NCBI GenBank assembly: GCA_020355985.1
Contig: CP070628.1
Span: 766,062 to 773,754 of the forward strand
Length of the DNA stretch: 7,693 nucleotides
Direction: 5' to 3'
From: Nitrospirota bacterium
GTDB taxonomy: Bacteria; Nitrospirota; Nitrospiria; Nitrospirales; UBA8639
Shown here: piece by piece, positions 1 to 5,525 of the stretch
How the letters are laid out: each line of letters begins with the position of its first letter
Position numbering within the stretch: position 1 is the first letter of the stretch
Position numbers and translations under genes: made by a program
Notes under the pieces: model-generated
Databases searched by the model: none
Told to the model about the DNA's origin: nothing
What the model saw: the letters and a program-made list of their open reading frames with translations, nothing else

Positions 1-247
1 CCACTCTGCTTTAGCGTGCCAGACTTTCATGTCTTTATATATTTGCTACCATTTTATAATAATCGTCCTTACCTTTTTTGACTTGGGAGTTCCTATGCGT
101 CGAATTTTGGTTCAACAGATGGTCTTCACCTAGGCGTGGGAAGAAGGTGGAGACTGTAGAGGAAAAGCTGAGGGTCCGATATCCAAGACTTTCCTAACCG
201 TATACTTTCGTCAGAACAAAGGAGGAACGGATTCGCACATCTGACTT
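1..247. other. Intergenic stretch downstream of the heme protein gene, no gene seen
   Basis: No convincing coding region is visible on either strand. Short open stretches run in from the left edge on the plus strand (to about 87 and 134), but they show no family character. Positions 30-65 are AT-rich and contain a TATAAT at 55-60 on the plus strand, without a recognisable -35 box at the right distance. No hairpin with a T-tract follows the stop of the heme protein gene, so I cannot point to the end of that operon here. Confidence 0.5.
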
Positions 248-847
248 TCATTTTTCCAAAGGAATGGTAATTACAATGGCTCCCATGACATCTCCAACTT
301 TGAAATCCCGTTTTGGGCTTAAGGGGTGCGTATTGTGGCAGGTGACACAGGCTTGCGAGGTGGCTTTATCCGCATAGATGGACTGGAAAAATTTCATTTT
401 ACCAGTGGCCACCTCACCTCGTTGAGGAGCATCAGGATTCTTGAGAAGCTGTTCCAACCCTTCTCGCTCAAATGGGGTGGCCGGCCCATTTTTTCGATAA
501 ATTGGCCAAAGGCTGATTAATCGGAACCGAATGCCGCTTCCTGATTCGGCCACAATTTTGCTGGAATAGTGAAGAAACTGAGCGGGTAGGGGAATGGCAT
601 TTTTATCCTTCCAGTCTTCTTTTGCTAATACGATGCCTTGATCCTGCATCCGTTTGACTATATCCGTGGTATAGACCTGCCGGTCTGCCCTGATGATGGC
701 ATTTAAGTAGTCCGAAACGGTCTCGGGAGCAATCCCTTTACTCGAGTTACTTGCGGCTTCAAGTGACAGGCTGGGACTGACCAGCAGAATTGTAACAAAT
801 GTGAAGGTCTTTATGTGTGGGAAAAGGCCTTTACGTTTTCTTGCCAT
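248..847 (-). CDS. Exported single-heme c-type DUF3365 (Tll0287-like) protein
   Basis: A 199-residue protein. A basic N-terminus (R3-K6) and a hydrophobic stretch at about 14-29, with a plausible cleavage site near A31/A32, indicate export to the periplasm. Residues about 40-199 match the DUF3365/Tll0287-like pattern: an N-terminal helix, a middle part with the typical F-R-L-x-S segment and W114-P-I-Y, and a single C-terminal heme c motif C167-V-T-C170-H171, followed by the family-typical N-x-H-P and the end motif G-D-V-M-G-A-I. Only one CxxCH is present, so one covalent heme is expected. Family members have a PAS-like fold and also occur fused to sensor kinases and chemoreceptors, which points to redox or ligand sensing rather than bulk electron transfer (inference). 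The start is supported by AAGGAG nine bases upstream (857-862). It lies 27 bases after the dCACHE kinase gene and is probably the last gene of that operon. Ligand and partner are unknown. Confidence 0.88.
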   Translation of the reverse strand: MARKRKGLFPHIKTFTFVTILLVSPSLSLEAASNSSKGIAPETVSDYLNAIIRADRQVYTTDIVKRMQDQGIVLAKEDWKDKNAIPLPAQFLHYSSKIVAESGSGIRFRLISLWPIYRKNGPATPFEREGLEQLLKNPDAPQRGEVATGKMKFFQSIYADKATSQACVTCHNTHPLSPKRDFKVGDVMGAIVITIPLEK

Positions 848-856
848 GATGCCTTA

Positions 857-862
857 CTCCTT
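857..862 (-). promoter_or_regulatory. Ribosome binding site of the heme protein gene
   Basis: AAGGAG on the minus strand, nine bases before the ATG at 845-847. It fixes the start and shows that this last gene of the operon has its own initiation signal. The kinase gene before it has none. Confidence 0.7.
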
Positions 863-874
863 TCTGGTGGCTGG

Positions 875-3316
875 TTAGGGCGTAGGGAGAGGAAAAGTAA
901 TATGACAGGTCGTACCTTGATTCTTTTCACTTTCCAGACGGATCTGACCGCCCATCTTGGTGATAAGGCGATGCGCTATAGTTAAGCCCAGTCCAGCTCC
1001 CTCTCCCTGGGTTTTAGTCGTGAAAAAAGGATCAAAGACTTTGGATAAGTGTGAGGGGGTAATTCCCGTTCCTGAGTCTTTAATGAGGATATGTATTGTC
1101 TGGTCCTTGATTCTGGTGGTGACCTCCAACGTCCCACCTTCCTCCATGGCTTGCAAGGAATTGTTGATGATGTTGGTAAATGCCTGTCCCAGTTCATTAG
1201 GTTGAGCTTGTACAGGGGGCAACGGTTCAAACTGAGTATTGACTGTGATTTGTGAAGAAGTAAACAGGGATGTTGTAGCAGACAGAACCTTTTCTAATTG
1301 TTCATTGATGTTGACGCGAGTTTGTGTGTCCAAAAATTGGGTGTTCATTTGACCCGTAAAGTCACGGACCACTGATGCCATCCGTTTCCCATGTTGGACG
1401 ATTCCTTTAGCGTATTCCTTGATTTCTTCTGATTCGGCTTCTTCCTGAATGGCTTCACCCAAGCCAATGACTCCGACCAACGGGTTATTCAGTTCATGCC
1501 CGATTCCGGCACTGAGAACTCCCAGACTGGCCATTTTTTCCCCTTGAATGAGTTTATCCTGCAACAGGCTTTCTTCCGTCATATCTCGTAGGACAAGTCC
1601 TGCGCATGGGGTTTTCCCCGGTGCAGTTTGCACTGCAAACCATCGGTACCGATACGTCCGGTTGTTCAGGCGAAGTTCTTGACGCTCACTATCGGAGTCC
1701 TCTAGTTGAGTCGCTACTAAAGGGTCACGTATGGATGTCGGAACTTCACTGGGCAAGGACGAAGTGGGTAAAAGCGAGGCTTGAACGTTTTGGATTTCAT
1801 CATGTAATCGTTTCTGTGTTGTCGGGTCCACCTGAAGCAATTCAAATAATGAAATCCCTATCATTTCGCCGTTCTTGGTGTTTAATATTTCTTTTGTTGC
1901 CTGGTTAAGATACTCAATCTGTTCTTGAGCGTCGATCATGATCACTGGATCAGGCACACCATCCAGAATTTTTGACGTGGATTCTTGGAGGTATTTGACC
2001 TCCTGAGCTTTAGTTTCGACTTGACTTTCTAGGCCTGTCACGGTTGATTCTATTTGATCCTTCATTCGGTTAATTTCATCGGACAGCTCTTCAATTTCAT
2101 CCCCTGTATTGATAGTGATGGGTTCATGAAATTTCCCATGGCCGATCTGGCGAGCCGCTTCTTGAAGACGACGAATTGGTGACGTAATACGATAGGCAGC
2201 GAGGTACCCCAAGGTGACCAATAGCCCCACCCCTAAGAGGCCGAAACCTGCGATCCATTTAAAAAAGTTTTGAATGGGACCAAACAATTCTTCTGATGAC
2301 TGCCACACAAACATATGCCAGGCTACTCCGGTTGAATCTTGAGTGATGCTACTAACATTGGGCAGGGGGGCATATCCGATAATAGAGGTTTCCTGTCCGC
2401 CATGCCCGTCGGTTGTTGCTGCTGTCCATCCGGCTTTCATCGGGGTAACAAGGGGAATAAGTTGATTGTCACTTAAGACCGTTCCTGTAGGGAGAATGGG
2501 ACAGGTTAATACCACCCCCCGGCTATCAATGAGCATGACATGCCCAGTTTTACCGAATCGGATAATGTCGGTAGAAGGTGAGAAAAATTCTTTTGCATCA
2601 TAAATCCGGCGGAGCACACCAATGGTTTTATACTGCAAGCTATCCATAATTGGGAGGGCGAGTGTGAATGTATAGGTCCCAAGTCCTTGATTGAAGGCAA
2701 TATTGCTAATGTAGGGTTGGCCAATTCCCTTGTGATAAGCGCCCCTCCACCATTTTTCTTGAGCATGTAAATAAGATGGATTGGTGTCCGCGCTGGCAAA
2801 TAAACGGCCGGCGATATCGGTAATGTACAATCTGCGTGTAGCTGTTCGGGTGATAAGAGGGATAGGTTGTGATGGATCGAGATAGGTTCCCCCTATCTGT
2901 TGCTGAAGCTGTTGGACAATGGGCCCCTGAGTAATGCGTTTGACTAGGTCGGGGTTCTTGGCCTCCCATGCCTTTTGTTCTTGTTGAAGCAATTGAGTCA
3001 GGTCTGTTTGGCTGATTTCGCTAAGGGCATCGCGTCGTTGTTCTAATAATTGAATCAAGTCGGGATCTGTGGTCAGAAGTCTGGTCTGAGCCAATTCATC
3101 GCTCACCACGAAATCCAATTTCCTTGCAGTTTCGGTTGCCAGAGCCTGAAAGCTTGTTCCGTTCACTTCCTGAATGCTTTGGGTTCCCTGATAAAAGGCG
3201 AGGAGGAGCCCAATCAGAAGAGGCAGGGTGCCCACAAGTAACATTGACAGAACTAATTTTTTCGTGAGGCCTTTTTTGCTTTTAATGGCGACTCCGCTGG
3301 TGGTGGCCGTATCCAT
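875..3316 (-). CDS. Membrane sensor histidine kinase (dCACHE-HAMP-PAS-HisKA-HATPase)
   Basis: An 813-residue sensor kinase. Domains in order: a basic cytoplasmic start; TM1 at about 21-42; an extracytoplasmic region at about 45-345 with helical Q-rich parts, then dCACHE-like signatures (Y164-I-T-D, the K188-W-W segment, and about 201-240 ending in I-G-V-L-R); TM2 at about 350-375; HAMP at about 376-428; a short coiled coil; PAS at about 446-580, containing a polar S/T/E-rich insertion at about 510-548; HisKA with phospho-acceptor H607 in G-H-E-L-N-N-P; HATPase with N715/N719, D747-S-G-T-G, the F-box F761-D-P-F-F and the G-E-G-A-G-L-G-L loop. All catalytic boxes are intact, so it should autophosphorylate. 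It starts 6 bases after the stop of the Rossmann kinase, and no Shine-Dalgarno sequence is visible before its ATG, which suggests translational coupling. No receiver or DNA-binding domain is attached. The signal is unknown. The next gene, an exported heme protein, is a candidate input partner (inference). Confidence 0.93.
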   Translation of the reverse strand: MDTATTSGVAIKSKKGLTKKLVLSMLLVGTLPLLIGLLLAFYQGTQSIQEVNGTSFQALATETARKLDFVVSDELAQTRLLTTDPDLIQLLEQRRDALSEISQTDLTQLLQQEQKAWEAKNPDLVKRITQGPIVQQLQQQIGGTYLDPSQPIPLITRTATRRLYITDIAGRLFASADTNPSYLHAQEKWWRGAYHKGIGQPYISNIAFNQGLGTYTFTLALPIMDSLQYKTIGVLRRIYDAKEFFSPSTDIIRFGKTGHVMLIDSRGVVLTCPILPTGTVLSDNQLIPLVTPMKAGWTAATTDGHGGQETSIIGYAPLPNVSSITQDSTGVAWHMFVWQSSEELFGPIQNFFKWIAGFGLLGVGLLVTLGYLAAYRITSPIRRLQEAARQIGHGKFHEPITINTGDEIEELSDEINRMKDQIESTVTGLESQVETKAQEVKYLQESTSKILDGVPDPVIMIDAQEQIEYLNQATKEILNTKNGEMIGISLFELLQVDPTTQKRLHDEIQNVQASLLPTSSLPSEVPTSIRDPLVATQLEDSDSERQELRLNNRTYRYRWFAVQTAPGKTPCAGLVLRDMTEESLLQDKLIQGEKMASLGVLSAGIGHELNNPLVGVIGLGEAIQEEAESEEIKEYAKGIVQHGKRMASVVRDFTGQMNTQFLDTQTRVNINEQLEKVLSATTSLFTSSQITVNTQFEPLPPVQAQPNELGQAFTNIINNSLQAMEEGGTLEVTTRIKDQTIHILIKDSGTGITPSHLSKVFDPFFTTKTQGEGAGLGLTIAHRLITKMGGQIRLESEKNQGTTCHITFPLPTP

Positions 3317-3322
3317 AAGAAA

Positions 3323-4429
3323 TCACATGTGAGAGGGGTCTACAGAAGGAAAAGCAAGGGAAAAGGTTGTGCCCTTCCCCAGATGACTTTCAACGGTGAG
3401 CTCTCCTTTATATTTTCTGACGATAGTACGGACATTGTACAAGCCCAGGCCCGTACCCTTTCCAGTTGCCTTAGTCGTAAAAAACGGGTCGAAGATTTTA
3501 GGTAAGTGTTCGGCCGAAATTCCCTTGCCGGTATCGGCAATGGACACTCGAACTTCCCCACTCTGATGCTCTGCCGTCAGCGTCAGTATGCCATGATTCT
3601 CCATTGCGTGGATGGCATTGATCATGAGATTGACGAAAACTTGGAGAAGTTCTTCGGGTTTTGCGTCGACTGTCACAGGATCATGATAGTTTTGGAGCAC
3701 AGTCATGTCATGGTATTTTGTGGCAAACCTGGCGATTTTCAATGCTTCATCCAGTGTCTCTTGGACGGGGACGGGAAAAGTCTCCTCGGACTTCGACGCG
3801 CGGGCATATTGTGTGATGTTTCGGGAAATCATGTGGATGCGTTCGGCCGCGTCCCGAATGCTGATTGCATGTTGATGGATGTTCGTGTTGTCCGTTTCCT
3901 CCTGGATAGCTTCGGCCATGGCATGAATGATGTACAACGGATTGTTGATGTCATGGGCAATCCCTGATGCAAACGTTCCCAGGCCCGCTAATTTTTCAGC
4001 CTGAAATAATTGCGCTTGCATCAAGGCTTCGTGTTGAATAACGTCCCACAGTACTTTGGAGGCAGCTCCTCCCAACACTTCTGTGTTTGGGTGTTTATGA
4101 CGGTAAATGTTATCGGAGAACGATGGGTTGCCTGTCACATCCACAATTAAGTGAATGTCGGGTTGTTGAATGAGCCACAAGGCATCTTGAGTGATAGGGA
4201 TGTGATGACGCCGAGCAAGTTTGAGCCCTGGTGCCTTTTCATCTTTGTCAGCAATCCCGACAAGATGAATTCCAGGCAAGTTAAGGAAGGATTCCATTAA
4301 GGCTCTCCCGCCTTTTCCTGCTCCCAGAATAACCACATTGATTCGTGATTCAGTCTCAAGCTGCAGTTCGGACACGGTGTCATGTTCTCCTTGTGTGTGT
4401 GTCATGGTGGCAGTTTGTGAAAAAGGCAC
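3323..4429 (-). CDS. Soluble histidine kinase with N-terminal Rossmann (NAD(P)-binding-like) domain
   Basis: Up to 368 residues, with no signal peptide or membrane segment. Residues about 29-130 form a Rossmann-type domain: strand I30-NVVIL, the loop G36-A-G38-K-G-G41 (GxGxxG), a second strand ending at D61 (the acidic position that usually favours NAD over NADP), and D97-V-T-G-N-P, as at the N-terminus of oxidoreductases of the homoserine dehydrogenase or Gfo/Idh/MocA kind. No oxidoreductase catalytic domain follows. Instead comes a linker helix (about 132-146), HisKA with H159 in A-H-D-I-N-N-P, and HATPase with N267/N271, D299-T-G-K-G, F313-D-P-F-F and the G323-K-G-T-G-L-G-L loop. The kinase core resembles that of the downstream kinase, including a shared A-E-A-I-Q-E-E-like helix after the H-box. 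The start is uncertain. GTG at 4427-4429 is the longest but has AAGGAG directly against it. ATG at 4403-4405 has no close Shine-Dalgarno sequence. GTG at 4373-4375 has AAGGAG 11 bases upstream. All three keep the whole Rossmann domain. Confidence 0.9.
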   Translation of the reverse strand: MPFSQTATMTHTQGEHDTVSELQLETESRINVVILGAGKGGRALMESFLNLPGIHLVGIADKDEKAPGLKLARRHHIPITQDALWLIQQPDIHLIVDVTGNPSFSDNIYRHKHPNTEVLGGAASKVLWDVIQHEALMQAQLFQAEKLAGLGTFASGIAHDINNPLYIIHAMAEAIQEETDNTNIHQHAISIRDAAERIHMISRNITQYARASKSEETFPVPVQETLDEALKIARFATKYHDMTVLQNYHDPVTVDAKPEELLQVFVNLMINAIHAMENHGILTLTAEHQSGEVRVSIADTGKGISAEHLPKIFDPFFTTKATGKGTGLGLYNVRTIVRKYKGELTVESHLGKGTTFSLAFPSVDPSHM

Positions 4430-4464
4430 TCCTTAGGCCCCATTGTCGGGTGAGGAATTTGTCG

Positions 4465-4470
4465 ACTATA
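4465..4470 (-). promoter_or_regulatory. Possible -10 element for the two-kinase/heme operon
   Basis: TATAGT (5 of 6 to the sigma70 -10 consensus) on the minus strand, between the receiver gene's terminator and the Rossmann kinase start. A transcript would begin about 30 bases before the first possible start codon. No good -35 box sits 16-18 bases upstream, so this is only a candidate. A promoter is expected here because the terminator separates the two transcription units. Confidence 0.3.
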
Positions 4471-4483
4471 CATGTTTGCCTTC

Positions 4484-4521
4484 AAAAAACATAAAGCCCT
4501 ATCAAAATGATAGGGCTTTAT
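4484..4521 (-). terminator. Intrinsic terminator of the receiver gene
   Basis: A perfect 13-bp inverted repeat (4491-4503 with 4509-4521, ATAAAGCCCTATC and its complement) around a 5-base loop. On the minus strand it is followed, after one G, by six T (4484-4489). It ends the transcript of the receiver gene 83 bases after its stop. The T-tract is on the minus-strand side only; on the plus strand the stem is followed by GGATC, so it is directional. It separates the receiver from the kinase genes downstream, unless read-through occurs. Confidence 0.9.
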
Positions 4522-4604
4522 GGATCTTGGTGAAGTTTTGCCCATTGATTTGTCTCCTTTCAGGCCTTAGGAGCCAAGAGGGAAACGAACGGCAATGAGA
4601 TATC

Positions 4605-5054
4605 TTACAGGCGGTTAATTTCTCTCTGTTCCATGGCCTTGGACACGGATGCGATCAGTTTTTCTTTTTCGACCGGTTTCACAAGATAATCCACGATCCC
4701 TGCTTTAATAAATCCGGTGGCCATTTCCATATCTGGAAAACCGGTGAGTACAATGAGTGGAACGCGAGGCCAATTTTCTTGGAAGTAGTTAATGGCTTCC
4801 ACGCCATTGATTTTGGGCATGCGAATATCTGAAATAATGACGTCCAAAAGCAAAGGGTTTTCGCCTTTTTGGATGGCCGCAATAGCTTTTTCCCCATCTT
4901 CGGCTTCGATCACATCATAGCCGGCCTTGTTCAATGTCATCTTGACAACTTTTCGGACATCCGGCTCATCATCCACAACTAAAACTCGCCCCTTTGTTTC
5001 GTGCCCACCAAACATGCCTCCACCAACAAACACGTCTTCAGTACCTTCAGCCAT
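4605..5054 (-). CDS. Stand-alone CheY-like response regulator receiver
   Basis: A 149-residue single receiver domain. After a short glycine-rich N-terminal extension (residues 1-20) come the acidic pair D28/D29 in V-V-D-D-E, the phospho-acceptor D76 in I-S-D-I-R-M-P, T104 in V-L-T-G, Y123 and the conserved K126 in V-K-P. All five functional positions are present, so it should accept phosphate from a kinase. Nothing follows the receiver: there is no DNA-binding, GGDEF or other output domain, so it must act by protein contact or as a phosphate relay or sink. The ATG at 5052-5054 is chosen over an upstream in-frame GTG-type start at 5079-5081 because AAAGGAGG lies six bases before it. It has its own terminator. 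The two histidine kinases immediately downstream carry no receiver of their own and are the obvious phosphodonor candidates (inference). Confidence 0.93.
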   Translation of the reverse strand: MAEGTEDVFVGGGMFGGHETKGRVLVVDDEPDVRKVVKMTLNKAGYDVIEAEDGEKAIAAIQKGENPLLLDVIISDIRMPKINGVEAINYFQENWPRVPLIVLTGFPDMEMATGFIKAGIVDYLVKPVEKEKLIASVSKAMEQREINRL

Positions 5055-5060
5055 AACCGC

Positions 5061-5068
5061 CCTCCTTT
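5061..5068 (-). promoter_or_regulatory. Strong ribosome binding site of the receiver gene
   Basis: AAAGGAGG on the minus strand, six bases before the ATG. It is close to a perfect anti-16S match and much stronger than the signals of the kinase genes. It decides the start codon of the receiver and predicts high expression of it relative to the kinases. Confidence 0.85.
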
Positions 5069-5077
5069 GATTAATTG

Positions 5078-5127
5078 CCAACTCCTAGTTGGTATGAGTA
5101 ATCGTGGAAAAATTCACCATTGTGAAT
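5078..5127 (-). promoter_or_regulatory. Two small dyads in the leader of the receiver gene
   Basis: ATTCAC-N4-GTGAAT at 5112-5127 and CCAACT-N3-AGTTGG at 5078-5092 are both perfect 6-bp inverted repeats. On the minus strand the first is followed by a short T run. The second sits nine bases before the ribosome binding site. They could be an operator, a weak attenuator or mRNA hairpins. Each alone is within what chance gives in a window of this size; only their position makes them worth noting. Confidence 0.25.
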
Positions 5128-5253
5128 AACTGTGTTCCTTTGCAACAGGTATAGTTCAGGCGCAGATTCTAGCGTAATCAAAAAAAAGTAGAAAGAGAAA
5201 GTTTTTGATGGGTTTGCTATTATTTAGCAAAAAACGCAAAATTTTCAGTTTAA

Positions 5254-5525
5254 TTATCTTTCAGTAGTAAATTTGGCCACAAAACCCGTATTTTTTGCCT
5301 CTTTGCCAGGTATTGGGGGATGATAGCGCAGGTCGGTATAGACGGTAATATTTGCGCAAATGAGCTTAAAATCTTGATTAAGATTGACCGCGTGAGCAAT
5401 TCGATGCCTTAGGTGGCCGAAATCCGTGAAACGAAATTGGGGACATCAGATCGATCACAACCAATAAACTCAGGAAGTTGCTCCAGTTGCAATAGATCAG
5501 ACTCGGTAAGAGGAAGAAACTTGAG
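5254..5525 (-). pseudogene. Possible decayed coding remnant, frameshifted, after the radical SAM gene
   Basis: Directly after the radical SAM stop, the same frame stays open for 38 codons (5409-5525), with a protein-like composition (for example L-P-L-T-E-S-D-L-L-Q-L-E-Q-L-P-E-F). A second minus-strand frame is open over 5254-5445 for 63 codons and also looks protein-like (T-V-Y-T-D-L-R-Y-H-P-P). The two overlap at 5409-5445, as expected if one frameshift broke a longer reading frame. Neither piece has a start codon with a ribosome binding site. I do not recognise the family. It could be the 3' end of a lost gene, or simply non-coding DNA that happens to be open. The radical SAM protein appears to end normally without it. 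Confidence 0.25.

Noticed and set aside
94..132. Short plus-strand reading frame of 12 codons beginning at an ATG
   Set aside because: No clear ribosome binding site, no recognisable product, and far too short to support.
210..245. Inverted repeat GTCAGA/TCTGAC after the heme protein gene
   Set aside because: Only 6 bp with a 24-base loop and no T-tract, so not supportable as a terminator.
4431..4571. Near-inverted repeat CCTTAGGCC / GGCCTTAGG flanking the terminator region
   Set aside because: One central mismatch, over 120 bases apart, with one copy overlapping the kinase's possible translation signal. Most likely chance.
5213..5231. Hairpin TTTGCTA-N5-TAGCAAA upstream of the receiver gene
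   Set aside because: AT-rich 7-bp stem with no T-tract on either strand, so it is not a terminator. No second copy was found to suggest an operator.
5350..5361. Perfect 12-bp palindrome ATTTGCGCAAAT
   Set aside because: One or two such palindromes are expected by chance in a window of this length. It also lies far from any promoter I can support.
5369..5386. Hairpin AATCTT-GATT-AAGATT after the radical SAM gene
   Set aside because: A weak, GC-poor 6-bp stem with only a few T after it. Not a credible terminator, and it falls inside the possible coding remnant.
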